The notes under the pieces: model-generated | Database searches by the model: none | Seen by the model: the letters and a program-made list of their open reading frames with translations, nothing else | What the model was told of the DNA's origin: nothing | Shown: piece by piece, positions 48,201-63,200 of the stretch | How positions within the stretch are numbered: position 1 is the first letter of the stretch | How the letters are laid out: each line of letters starts with the position of its first letter | Position numbers and translations under genes: made by a program | Assembly (NCBI GenBank): GCA_029783825.1 | Contig: JAREIK010005907.1 | Location: 1 to 64,000, forward strand | Reading direction: 5' to 3' | DNA from: Sapria himalayana | Taxonomy: Eukaryota; Streptophyta; Magnoliopsida; Malpighiales; Rafflesiaceae | DNA: 64,000 nt

Positions 48201-51200
48201 GGAGAGTGATCGATGACAAAATAAGTATATTCACAAATTTTGGTAGGTAAGTTAAATTTTTTTTTTGTAGGTTATATGATTTGAATGAGTATGCATTGAA
48301 AAATAATAGAAGAATATATTTGATTAATAAGATAGATTTTGGTTAAAATTATATCTCTCCAAACACACCCTAGAATATTCTTTATAGTTATAGTGTTCAA
48401 ACTATTTAAAATAAATGTCTATTTTTTCTTTCGTCAATTTTATTTTATTATGATATGTCAATACAAGAAGTTTGATATATAATTTTATGATTTATATAAT
48501 TAATTTTAAATAGGTTTGACATATATTTGAATACATTATGAATTATTAATTTTTTAATATTTTTATTGAATTTATTTTTTTCATTTTGTGAAGAATCTGA
48601 AAAATAAAAAAATTTATAATCCATCATGAAAAAAGAGATATTTATATCTATATCTTAAAATATTATCAATAATATTGAGTAGATACCTAAATTTATTTCT
48701 AGTCATATTGTTACTAATGTTCTATATATCTAAGCTTATCAAATAGAATGACTTCATACTTAGATAGATTAATGTTTATGATATGATGCTTTGGTAATTT
48801 TTTTTAGCTGACATGCATAACTTTTCAAGTATCGAAATATCCTAAAGATCATGGTAAAATATTCTCAATTTTATTAGTAATAGTTGACTAATTGAGAATA
48901 CACAAGTAACGAGTTCAACATACTTAAATATTTGGAGAGAGATCTTTTTTGTTTAAGACATATCTAATAATCTAGCATGCTCAATTTTAAATAAAGTTTT
49001 TCTTAGACTTTTTCAATTCTAAAAAGAAACATAAATAAAAGTAAAATAAAGTTAGAATTAAGTTGTTTGAAAAGATAACTTATAGAAAATAAACAAAAAG
49101 AATAATAATGATTAAGTATGACTTGGAAAAGTAATAATGATTCAAAGTGAATAGGATTATATCAACTAACTTTCAAATATTTGTTATTGATTATAATAAT
49201 ATTTTTTAAAAAAGAATATAGAAAAAAAATATATGATTATCAGTGATATAAATATTTATTTATATGTAGATAGTTTATGAGTCTGAAGTAAAAATATGAA
49301 TGAAATAATTAGTGATACCTAAAAGAAAAGAAAAATATAGTATTTATTTTCTTAGAGAGGAGTTTTGTATATTTATCTTTATTAAGTATTATTGTTGATG
49401 AAATTTGTGCTGATCTATGTTTGCTTTTGTTAGTCATAGTGTCTCCTATTAGTTTTGCATAATATTCTCGACTTAGACTTTCTTTCTTCTACATCTGTTG
49501 TAATAATCCACACTCATTCTTCTAAAAAATAAAGTTGTATCAAATCATTCTTTTTGTTAATCTTAATTATGGTTTAATCTCTCTATTTTTTATAGAATCT
49601 ATTGAACTGAAAAGAGAAACTCAATTATGATTTCTGCCTCACACCATCATATGCACCATGGTGCACATCATTGTGCACCATCGAGCACCACACCTTGTGC
49701 TGCCCATGCTCCCCCTAATGCATTGCTAGTTGTACACAGTGGGTGTGTGACATGCAAAATAATTTGTGCGCTCACTATCAGTGCCACATAATGGGTTTGC
49801 AACTCTTTGACTCCTGCAAACTAATTTGTGCGCACTTTCTTTAAGGATCTATTGCAAAAAAAAAAAAAAAATCATAAGGTAGGGGGCATAATTTAGGGTT
49901 TATAAATTATGCTTTGATATTATGTTAAAATTAAAAATATAAAATAAAAATTATAATACTCAATAATAAATATTGTACAACATATGCCCTTAATTTTTAT
50001 ATATTGTGAAAATGTTATTATGTTTAGCCCATAAGTCGGTTGCACCCATCAAAAAGAGAAAAAAAAAAAATAAATAATATCCTTAAAAATTACATTTAAT
50101 AATATATTTATTATATTAATTTAAAATTTTTTAAGTGAGATATATTTATTATATATTAATTTAAAATTAATATTATCATCTTTAGAAATTTTCTAGTTTT
50201 TCGTAAACTTTCTCATTTGTCCAACTTTAAATTTTATTTTGTTTGAAGAAAATTATTGTTAGAATTTTGCATACATAATATTAAAATTTTACTTTAGTTA
50301 CGAAAATATTTTGTTTAGATTTTATAAATGATGAAACTAATAATTTTATTTTCTAAAAAAAATGGTAGACTGTAATAGCAAAATCCCATTCATATGTGAA
50401 CTACAAAGATATAATATGAGTTACTTGTAATTTTTCTTGGATCAGATACTTAATCTAGAATATTACTTTTTAACACTTTCTATTGTCACCATTGTACCCA
50501 TTTTCTATTTGGCAATATTCTTTTTTAGCACTTACTTTCTGTTTTTAGCACTTACTTGTAATAGCACTTTGCACACTGAAAATCTATTTTCACCATTGTA
50601 CCCATTTTCTATTTGGCAATATTCTTTTTAGCACTTACTTTCTGTTTTTTTTTTCCAGCTTGGCTGCCATAGCAAAAAAAGGCCTCCCTACTATGGGCGC
50701 ATCCTGCCAGTATTACTTGGTTTGGATCCTTCAAGTTTGTTTAATGAAGCATTACAAGTTTTTTCAACATATCATGCTATAAAAAAATCTCTCCTCCTCT
50801 GCTTGAATTGTACGCACCCTGGGGCTGCACCTGTAAGCTTGTTTCGCTGCGAATGTTTTATTCTTTATTATCTTCACCTGTTTTGCTGCTGATTGCTTCT
50901 ATCTTGTCGAACATGGTGTTTTCTCATTGTCAATCATGTGTTTACTAATCTTGACTTTTTAATAAGGATAAATGTGAAATGCTTGTTGGGCTTGTGGATT
51001 TTTTTTATCATAACGTGGGTTTATGATTCTATGGAGCTAGAGGTGTCAAACGGGCCGGCACGGGTCGGCCCGGCCCGTTTTTTTAGGCATGATTGTGCTT
51101 CCGTGCCGGGCCGGGCACGGCACGGTTACTGTACCGTGCCGTGCCTCGCCCGGCCCGCTCGGGCATTCCTGTCCGAGCGGTTCGGGATACGGGGGACCGT

Positions 51201-54200
51201 GGGTCGGGTCGAATCAGACACGACCCGCGGTCTTTTTTTTGCGGGAGGGGCATCATGGGGTCGGGCTCACGGGACACCCGGCACGGGATAAACCCGTGCC
51301 TGTTTGCTGTGCCGCGGGCCGAACCGTGCCGTGCCTCGTGCTGGCCCGGCCCGGCCCGGTTGACACCTCTATATGGAGCAGATGATAGTCTGATTTAACA
51401 TGTGTCATTTGAACTTGAACCACAGCAACTTGCTTTTCTTCTTATAAAATTAATCATTGGTGTGCTTTTTTGTTGGAAAATTGAACTGAATGGTATATAC
51501 TTAATGCTTGGTCATCATAAATCTTTCACAGATTATGATCATGAACACCCATATATAAATTTGTGTGTCTCTGTAAACTCACAAGAAGCTAGTGTTATTA
51601 TCTTCATATTCAGTTGCTATAGGATGGGATACAACATTTCAGCTTTCATTTTTCCATGAACTAACATGTATCACAAAAATACATCATTGTAAATTCAAAT
51701 CATGGTTCTTCCATACATAATCAATTTGTATGGAGGTCCTACTTAGTGCACAAGGCTTACATTTTAGTATGAGGTTTGAGAGAGGTTAATATCTTGATAA
51801 TTTTATCCTTGAAAGTCAAAGAAATTGCAAATGATGAATCTCACCCCGAGACTTATCATCGTAGGATGAAAATACCTGACATCGTACTAAGTTATGGTTT
51901 TTACCATATATATCCAACACAAAATCTCTTATATGATTAGTTATTTTAGTAATATTCTCACCCAAATATTTATTTTAAGAGTTTTTATTAGAGTCGGTCT
52001 AATTGCGTGATCACACACACAACTAATATGTATCATAACATTAACTAATTGAGGTATTTCATTTTTAAGAATAATAAGATTGTCAAAGGATACTTAGTTA
52101 TGGGAATAAGTTTTCATATTTGACGAGGCTCATCAGTGTGTTACAGATGTACTATTTGGATGAACATATTGCGATGTTATATGCCAACCAATTGATTATT
52201 CATCTGACTTTATGAAAGTTCTTAAGTTATTTTTCTTTTATGTTTCTTTTATTTTGTTGAATATTAGAATACCCTTGGTATGTAAGAGTGATCCAATCAT
52301 TATTTCTTTTGTTTTTTTTTTTGTATATATAATTGAATCATTTATATAATTTAGATATATTGATGTTCAATTTTATTTATGTTGTATTTTACTTTGTATA
52401 TTATATCATCGAATCATTTATATGTGAGTTGATTCAACTTGAGTATATATATTATCATGTTTTTATTTTTTTTGAATTAAATAAATGTAATATTTTTTTC
52501 TCCATCTCCCTCTTCCTCTCTCTCTATCTTCTTCTCTCTCATCTCCATGTCCTTGATTCCTTGACAACCCTAACATGATATTAAAGGATTTAGGTTTGAT
52601 GGGAGTGATGTGAGGTTACACGATAGGTGGGGCATGATTGTGTACATGGTAGTGCATTGTGACCAAGTGTCTATGATATGAAGCATTGACATTTTGTCAT
52701 TGTTGATATTTTGCCTGTTCATTCTCAATTTGATTATCTTTTATTAGTCAAAGTGAGATGTTTTTGATGAATTATAATGAGTTGTCATTGTTGATTGTGA
52801 GAAATGGTGATTAGAAAATATATTAGAGTTATTTATTATTTATGCCATCTAATTGACTTCTATGTTTGAGGATTGTGCATAACTAAAACAAGTAATAAAT
52901 TTTACTTTTTTTTCTTTTTCATTAATGATCGTGTCTAATTTATATAAATAATTTATTAAAAAAAAAGAAATTAAATTTGTAGTAATTTTGTGTTTATATA
53001 AATAGTTATAACTCAATATGATATGATATTTATTTTCTAATGAGCAAAAATGCTTTCGAGTATATCTTTGGTGAGTTCCCTTCTTATCTTATTGTGCAAA
53101 ATGATGATTTACTAGATAATTAAGATATTTGTATTGCAGAGGAGTTTTTAGGTATTTTTGGGGTTGCATGATTAATCCAATATTTTTGTATGTTTTTAAT
53201 AAATTTTATATCATTTCAACTTAATCAAGTAGAAAAATTATATGATTTATTTTTGTGTATTTTTGGATATACATGCTTTGTGCAAGACCTTTCTCTTGGA
53301 AATGATAAGTTAGAAACTCATGTATTCAAATGCATATTTGTTGACTATATTAATAATTAAAATGATATTTATGTTATTATCTTGAAGTGAAAGAATCATT
53401 GTTTGTATTGAGCTTATTTTTTTCTAAAATGATTTGTTTTTTGATTATTCATTTCTAATCGAAGTTGCTTGTGTACTTCTCTTTCTAGGTTCAATGATAT
53501 TCTTGATTAGAACTAGAGCTCCATTCTTAATAATGCCTTTTTTTCTTTATCTCTGAGATGATTGAATTGCACTTGTACTAGACATTGTCACACTCTTAAA
53601 GGAACTTATTAATGAGAATTTATATAACATTTAAACTTCTCCAATATTAGAATAGAAACATATCTTTCAAATTTTTTTTTAAAAAAATGGAAGCATTACC
53701 TATAGGACTTAATTTTTAAAGATCTATTATATTACGACTTTGAAAATTCACTCGTTCCATGGTCATAAAAAGTCAATTATAAATATTTTTGGTCTTCAAT
53801 AAACGCATTTGACTAATTTGTTTCTCACCTCTTATACATCATATAATTTATTCTTATACTATAGTTAAGGTCTAAGATAATGATAAATTGTATGTAAAGA
53901 TTGATGAAGTTGTGAAGTCTATTTTGGATTTATTTTAGTTTTTATAATTTTATGTTTATATTTATTTATTTATTATTGTTAGTTTTTCTTTTAATGGAAT
54001 CACCTATTTTGTGTTCCTAATTATTTTGTCTATTATATAAGAGTAATATCTATATTGGGTTGTGTTTGAGTGTTGTTTATATTATTTATTGTGTGCTTCA
54101 ATAAGAGGAAGAGACATGTTTTTTATGTGCCAATCTCTATCCTTGCATATACATTGTGTTTGATGGAACTTAATTCTACAAAAAAAATAGTGAGTTGTGG

Positions 54201-57200
54201 CTTGTGGTTGTTGTGCATCGTGGTTCTATGGTGGCTGGGAGGTGGTCGTCATTGAGGCTTCTAGAACCTACATTGAATTTCGTGGTAGCCCACACAAGAG
54301 GAGAAATGTAGCTGTGTTTTTTTTAATCAACTTGGATTTTGGGAACCCTCAATTTAGGGTTTTGGGAACAATTGTGATTTTGTGGTAGTAGATTTGATTT
54401 TTGGGGCATAAAGGAGAAAATTTGAGTTTTTCAAATCTTAGTTTTAAAATTCTGATTACATTTATATTTTTAGGGTTTCATACTCAAGAAATCTTGATTT
54501 TTTATTAGCATCTTGATTTTATTTGCAAATGTGTGATGTTATACATACATAAGAGATTTTTTTTTTCCGTGCACACAATATTTTTTATTGGAAAAACTAG
54601 AGACAATCATTGGACATTTTTTTGAAAGAGGAGATAGAAAGTTTTATGCAGTACCCAGAGAGACAAACAGGCTATCTAAGCCATTCGGGGGTTCTATCAA
54701 AGTATACTTATAGTGGTACTTATACTCTAAGAAGCAAGGACACGGACACGGGGATACTACACGGCAGGATACGAGGACACGAAATTCTAAAAAACTAGGA
54801 TACGGTGAGGATACGGCATGATAAAAAAATAAAAATAAAAATTATTAATTATAAATATTAGGTATTTTATAAAATTTATTAAATTAAATTAAATTAAAAT
54901 ATTTTAATATATAAAATAAATATATATTGTTTATTTTATCAAATAAAAATATTTTATTTTATTTTATAAAAGTATTTTATTTTATGCCACATCCCTACAC
55001 AAAACCGCTCGTCCCTGCCTTTCTCCTCAAATCTCGCCGCCCTGCCTCTCCCCTCAATTCGTGCCGCCCCTGCCTCTCCCCTCAAATCTCGCCGCCCTGC
55101 CTCTCCCCTCAAATCTCGCCGCCCTGCCTCTCCCCTCAATTCGTGCCGTCCCTGCCTCTCCCCTCAATTCGTGCCGCCCCTGCCTCTCCCCTCAATTCGT
55201 GCCGCCCCTGCCTCTCCCCTCAAATCACGCCCGCTCCTGCCTCTCCCTCAAATCGTGCTCCCCCCCTGCCAGTGGCCAACGTCGCCCATGTGGCTATGTT
55301 GGCCACCCGATGTCGTTGGACGTCGGGCATTATAGACAAGGATATGGCTGCCGACGCAACCATCCGATAAGCCACGTGGCATATCGGATACGGATTGTGC
55401 AATGATACGCCACGTGGCGTATCGGATACGTATCCGTGCCGTGTCTGTGTCGTGTCCACGTGTCCAGGTGTCGGACACGTGGACACGGCTGTAGGGAGCC
55501 GTGTCCGTGCTTCCTTGCTTATACTTACTAAAGAGAAGTATATGAAAATTCTCTTTTATTTTTTAGATTCTAAGATTATTGAGACATGAGCTGTTATTTA
55601 TATTACAAATAATTATATTATATTTTTTATGCTTGCATTGTTGGTCTCAAGTTTGTATAAAAAAAGGAGGGTGTGTGAGTCTGTGTGTGGGTGTGTCGGG
55701 GTAGGTGTGTCTTTGTGTGTGTCAGTGTGTTTGCATATGTGTCAGTGTCTATATATATATTAGTCCTCTATCTATGTGAGCTATGCTTGTGTTGTTAGTC
55801 CCAAGCTCAGATATAGGAGGGTAACATCAAGCAGATAGTTGATTTTAATAAAATTAATAAATATTTTATTGATCTTGAATTACTGATACATGTTGATGCT
55901 AAAAAGTTATCTACTTTAAGCAACATGCTACATATTTCGAGTATAATGTGTTGGCAAGGATCACTGTGATGTTATCTGATCATAGTGATAAAAAAGTGAT
56001 GGTTCTTAGACTTTCATGGATGAAGCCATATTCCATAAGGGCAAGTAAAGAAGTTTGTCCAAGTTAGTAGGTTTATGATAAATTCTTAAAATGTTGATTT
56101 ATTGAATGATTAGTACTTAGTATTAGTGGATAATCTAATATATAGAAATATTAATATAGGATACGTATAGGAGTCCAAGTAGAAGGATGGGAAATTTAGA
56201 AAGATCGTGATGGTTATAACATATATTTTGTGAACAAAGAGACAGATAAGAATTATGTCGGATGATTATGATTAAGGATTTAAAAATAAAAGGCAAAGTT
56301 CAAGAGAACTAGGGATAGACTTGTAACAAACAAATTACAAGTATGTGAATAGTTCATAGACGTGATTAATGCTTTACCATGACAGTAAAAAATAAATAAA
56401 TTTTTTTTGTCAAGATATAAATAGATTAATGTGAATTATATTATGGGATGAAGAATTGTAATTGATGAAATTATAAATGGGCTTGTAGAGGTTAGTAGTA
56501 TGGGTATGGGGGTATCATGAAGGATATGAGCATGAAGAAAGGATTAGGATAGAAGGAGCAATTATAGATTTTGTTCTAGGTTATAAATTTTTTGTGGCTA
56601 ATACGTACTTTAAGAAGAGTGAATAGTATTTGATTATATTTAAAAGTAATATTAATAGGAGTCAAATAAATTTTTTTATCATTAATGAAAATAATAAAAT
56701 ATTATATAAAGACTGTAATGTAATACTTGGTGAGTGTAACCACTAAAAATAAATTATTTGTAATTAATATGCAACTTGGAAAGCATCATCACAAAAAGAT
56801 TTTGAATAAATATTTGAAAACACAATTGATGAAACCTAAAAAAAATAATTTTCAGCAAATAAAATTAGATGATGAAGTTAATTGGTCATTGAATATAGAT
56901 ATAAATTCTTAGTAGAATGAATTGACAAATTATATAAAAAAAAGTATCTAAACAAATTCTAGTTGTATTTAAAGGAAATATTTACTAAAATAGAGAAATT
57001 TTGTGGTGGAAGCTTGAAGTTCAATAAATTATTAAAGAAAAATAAGTTGGTTTAAAGAAAATACAGAATAACAAAAATGAAAATACTATGAAAGAAGGCA
57101 AAAAAAAGTTAATAGAATTGTGAGTGAAATTAAGTTTGAATCATATGATGAGTTTTTGATAAACTACGAAGTATTGAAGGGAAAAATAATATTTATAAGT

Positions 57201-60200
57201 TAGCTAAGATGATGTAGAAAAATGAATGATATTAATTAGTAAAAATATATTAATAATTAAAACAATCAGATTGTAATAAAAGATGAAAAAATCAAAGTTT
57301 CATGAATAATTTATTTTTTTGATTTTTAAAATAAATTTGTGAATTTAGATTTAAATATTGAGTGTGCTAAAGGTCTAAATATTTTTAGTATGTAGTCAAC
57401 ATAAGTATTTTAAGAGGATAAAGAAGCTCAAAAAAATTAATGCCAGGAAAGTTATAATTGTTTAACATGAGAGAGAAGTTCATGATATCACCAACTAGGT
57501 TGTTTAACATGATCATGAGCACTAAAAAGATGCCAGATGAATTAAGACAACACATTATATTTGTTATTCATAAGCATTAGGTATTCAACCAAGATTATAA
57601 TAACTATCAATATATTAAACTAATGATCACACTATGTATTTTTGAGAAAAAAAATGATTGAATACAATCTAAAAATAAAAAATCTTATACATGATATTTA
57701 TCAATTTTAAAAAAAAAATTATGACATGATACCAAGAAATTTAATTTGGTGAGTTTTATCTAAGAAAATGATATCAAAGGCCAAGGGAATAATATCTAAA
57801 GTTAAATTGATTCAAGACAGTACACATGAGTTTTTAATAGTTGTAGGACTATACAAAAGATTATCATTCGGTTATTAATTTTTGTATTAAAAATGAATGA
57901 ATTATCAAGAAAATTTTATGAAGATATTCATTATTGTATGTTATTTGCAAATAATATATTATTGGTTGATGGTACTAAAAAAATATTTGATAGTAAATTA
58001 GATATTTGAATAAATGCACTTGAGTCTAAGAGATTTAATTTTAGTCATAGTAAATAAAGTATTTGAAATATGAGTTTAATTATATTATGAGTGATGATGA
58101 TATGATAATTAAAATGAGAAAGTAAAAATATTAAATGAGTAAAATAGGCCATGCTGACATGGCACAACCTATTTTTTTAGGCTCATTCAGATCACCATGT
58201 TGTGCTCTGTTATGCCGGATCATCTCTAGCTAAGTAAGGCTTGGAAAGGCTAGCTTGTGTTCAATCAAGGCTATCCTAGTTTATTCAAGGCTAGTTTTGG
58301 TCAAGAATATGCTAGCTTATTTGGTCAATTGGACAGAAACTGGCCCACATGGACCGTCGTGATGGGCCATGCTATGCCGCAACTTTTATGCCAGAAATTT
58401 TGGCCAGACATGGTGTAAGCCACTTGTGCCATGTCCAGACATGACTTTGAATTGGGTTGTGCCATGTCATGCATGAATGAATCGTGATGTGCTTCATGTA
58501 GTCTCTGGGATGACCGACCTAGTTGATACCTCTAGTCATTTTAATTACATAGATTTTTTATTAAGTAAATACAAAGAGATTGATAAGAATATATCTCATA
58601 ATATTAAATTTGCATGAACCAAATTGATAGCTACATCATAGATTCTTTGTGGTAAATGAGTGATAAATATATTAAAATAAAAATTTTATAGAAAAATTAT
58701 AAGATTAGTTATGTTGTATGAAATTAAATATTAGGTGATCAAGAAATTATATATTAAAATGATGAAAGTAACAAATATCAAGATAATAAGATGAATGTGT
58801 GGTAAGATTAAAAATAATAAAATTAGAAATAAAATTATTAAAAAAATATTAAATATTTTTTTAGATAATAACATAATGGAGAATCATCTAAGATGATAAT
58901 ATAAAATTATCTGGGTGGAGGAATAAAACAAAATTAGATGTTAACTTAGAAAGAATTATTTAAAATTCATAAATAAGGATTTAATAACTGAAAAGTTAAG
59001 TGAATATGATTTTTAATAAATTTGATTGAAAAAACAGATTCAATATAGCCAATCCTAATTAATTAAGATAAGATTTGGTTTATAATTATGATTATGAATG
59101 CAAAATTTTAATTTGGGAAAACGATTCAACTGGAAAAAAACTCTAAAATTTGGGGAAATCAAAATCTACTCATTTAAAATTTAGTTTAAATCATAATTTG
59201 CCCAAAGATCCTAGGGGAATTCTGCTGCCACTGTTCCCTTTTTATCTCCACCATTGCTGAAGTTTCAATTATGTTACCTTCCTTGTCGGTATGCAACAAC
59301 AATTATTAGTGCCCATTGCGTTGATACTCGTCGCACATAGTGTGGGTGCGTGGCAACAATTGTCGGCACAAAATAACGTGTGCTTTCTTTGTGCAAGTCA
59401 CTATACATAGTGACATTACTACACATAGTAACATCAAATGTGTGGCTACTTATGGGAGGGCAAACACTCTTCACCTCCACATCACTATTGGCTTTACTGT
59501 ACTGCACACATATTATAATTAGAGTTTGCCCCCTCCTAGGCTTTGATCCCATGTTTAACATATACAAAAGTGATTATAGTAGCTTATATGTTGGGTTTTC
59601 TCATGAATGACAAACTAAATATCAATAAATACAAGAAAAATAAATATAAAACATTAAACCACAACATAAATACGAAAAAACTTTAAAATTAATATAATTA
59701 TGTAAATCTAAAATAATTATTAATAAATATACTAAAATATTAAAATTTCTCATGGATATTATATATGTTAGGTGTAGATCCCAAAATATCTGTGAGAATT
59801 AAATGAAATGAGTTTTAATTATTATTAGGATGATACTTTAAATAAGAAATCCTAATATGTTTTTCAAATCATGACGCCTCAAAGGCTATAAATGAAACTT
59901 CTTTTATTTTCGCCTCAATGAGTTTCAACTCGGTTAGCAAATTATGATTAAATTGAGAATGAATTAGCAATTAGTCAAATGTGGTCAAACATCATAGGGG
60001 TTTCTGCACTATAGAATAAAATATATCATTTTTCTCTTGGTCAAATGAAGCTTCTTTGGAAGTTGCTTGATTATACATAATAACTTGAAATAGAGTAAGA
60101 CAAATATCAAGACTGAACTGTTTGTAATATAGCTTACATATGGTAAATTGTAATACAAATGTACACAAGATATATGGTTAAGTAATGGTGTTGTGGTTGA

Positions 60201-63200
60201 TATTTACATAACAGGCAGTCTAAGAGATTATTTTATCAACTGCAATAATACCAAAATTTTTAATAAAGTATACATAAAATAAAGAATGAATAATTGGGGG
60301 TTTATAGCTGGCTATTAGGAGTTGAGAGCAAGTACTTTAAGAGTTAAAATACTTGAAGATTAGGATAAATTTGTTACTATTTTAGATAGTAGTAGTTCAT
60401 ACTCTACTCAAGATATAATAATTATAATATTAGTGGATACATTATGTGTAGTTCATTGAGTGATACTAATGAATTGATTCTCAGCTTTGATAGTTTGACA
60501 AGTAGGCCCCACCTTTGCACGAGATGTAATTTCAAACGCTTATTACATATATGTTTAATTCTCCTATAATGTGAACAATGAGGAGAAATTCTTCTCGTAT
60601 AATGACAAGTCGGCCTCACGTCTTAATTTCTAACACTTTATATATATATATATATAGAAAATAATGATATATTATGTTGGATGAATTGAGCTTACTCATA
60701 TTCATTCATACTTTGGATGTTATTCTGAAAATTTGAGGTAAAATATTAGTGAGATGTAATTGGGGGGTATGGTGAAGACTACACATGAACGAAAGAGTGA
60801 TTGGCTCAAGGTCAAATTGATAGATAGGAGATTTATGCCAATTTATAATATTAATTATTCAAATAATTATTTTTTTCCGTTGTTAAAATGAGTGCTATTA
60901 AGTAACTATTTTCTATTAATGCATTCGACAAATAATCTATATATGAGTTGAATGTGAAGAGTATATTTTTTCATTCTCATATTGAGAAAGCGATGTTTAT
61001 GTAGCAACTCCTATTTTATTGTTGCTAGACGCATAAACATGGTGTGTAGATAACGAAAAGTCCTTTAGGGCCTGCACCAATCTTACATGACATGATTTAA
61101 TAAGTTTTCTTCACTTATTTTCTATACCCTAAATAGATGAATATAATATTATTCCTATTTCTACTTATATGGATCATGAGGTTAATATGTGATATAAGTT
61201 ATATATGTTGATCATATTTTAATTATACGAGATGATTAATTTAGCATATCTCAATTGAGATTATGTCTATAGGTTGAGATTGAGATTAAGTTGTGTTTAT
61301 GATTTAAATATATTCTAAATATTGAGGTCGTATAAATAGGAGATATATATATTTTTAAATGCGATATGCTCTAGATATTTTGTTAAATCTGTATATGATG
61401 AAGTGTGTGCATGTTGATTCAATACTTGATCTGAGTATATACTTAGCTACATGTATCAATTTTTTAGTTTATTTCAAAATTTTATATTTTTCTCAGAGAA
61501 TCTTGCTCTTAGATAAGTAAAAGATAATTTATTGTTCTTGATCCAAAATAATTACATAATCTAAAATTATAATATCAATTATTTGTTAGTTCTAATAGAT
61601 CAATCACTTATTGAAATAACTTTGCTTATCATTTTAGAGATTGATTATACTTTTTAATGACAATCAAGTAGCTCAACACATTGCTGACAACTCAATTTTC
61701 CATGAGTAAATAAAATATGTTGAGGTCGATTGCTATTTAGTATGAGAGAAAATTTATCTCAGTTAGATAATTATTGTTGACGTACCTATTACCGAGTAGA
61801 TTGTATATATCTTCATGTATATAGGTGGTAAATGGGCCTTGTCGTGCTCACAAGGCCTGGTGAAATTGTGTCGTGCCTCAGCATAAAATTGAGCCATCTT
61901 GTCCATTTTTCACATCTATTCACAAAGATTATCAAAGGATCACAACTTTCTTTTTATTATAAGTTGAATATTTATGACATGTATGTCAACTTGAAAGCGG
62001 TGTTGATATTGAATTTAGTTTGCATGCCTAGTTTATTGTTTATAATGGCCTAGCTTGGCACAAACCTACCAATCGTACTGTGCTCGATGGGGCAGCCAAC
62101 GTGCTGGCCATGCTAACCCACATCCTCCCGTGACTAGGACTGATGCCCAGGCACTACTAGTGACCTGAAATAATAATATATGAAGTGTCTCATGGGTGAG
62201 TTCATATGACATGGGAAAGCTTCGGGATCATGCTTTATTTGTGAGATCATGAGTTCATATGAAGTGTCCTTTTCCGTCATTTTACGTGTATATAGTTCTA
62301 AACTGTTTTTCGGAAAGTGGTCTTTTTATCATGGCCGCCCTGCATTGTACTCTTGTCTCGATGAATGGATTTTGTTCCTGCAGTGGCGTGATCGTCTAAC
62401 CAGTGCTCTTGGAGAAATAAAAGTTGGAGCTTTGTCTGAGGAAATCTTGAACCAAACATCAAAGGCCACTGGAGTTGCAGCGGAGCTGAATGAGGACACA
62501 CTAGTACTAAAAGCAGTATGATTCATCTCTTTCTCCATTGAATATGTTCTATGGCATAGCATTTTTATGTTATTTTTTGTGTCTGCGCTTTTACAGGAAG
62601 AGAGATCTTTGCCCATCACGTCCCTTGATAGTAACATACACCATCAATCGGGAAGGAAGAGATCAAGAGCTGACAGTTGTGATATATCTGACGTTGATGA
62701 TATTTCTGCAAAACATGCCAAACCAAGGGCCACCCTTCTGGAAGAATCAAATGCTGAATTGGGTTGGGACACATCAGCATCTCATAATGATGTTTTGTTT
62801 GATTGCTCTACGACGGGCGTAAGTGGTGAAGATGATCCTGGGCCTGTTCAACAGCTTGTTGCTATGGTCGGCGCGTTGGTTGCTCAAGGAGAAAAGGCTA
62901 ATGGATCTCTAGATATTCTTATTTCAAATATATCTGCAGATTTACTAGCCGAAGTGGTGATGGCTAACATGTGCAATCTTCCTGCTACTTGTCCTCTGGC
63001 TGACGGGGATGATACATCTTTATTCAATATTACTGTAGGTGGAAGTGGAACCGAAAACAGATATCCATCTTTTTTGAGCAATGTTCTTTCACTTTCTACA
63101 ACTTCGCCTCCGATTTCTATGTTTCCAAGTGCTCATCACTTGATGCCTGATGAAGCAGCTGTAAGATTTTTTTATTTTTCTACCCTACTGCTCTGTTTAT

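Noticed and set aside
54927..55486. Pro/Leu/Ser-rich and Gly/Arg-rich frames over 54927-55486
   Set aside because: Produced by the 27-28-bp minisatellite inside a TIR element; same region is open in several frames on both strands.
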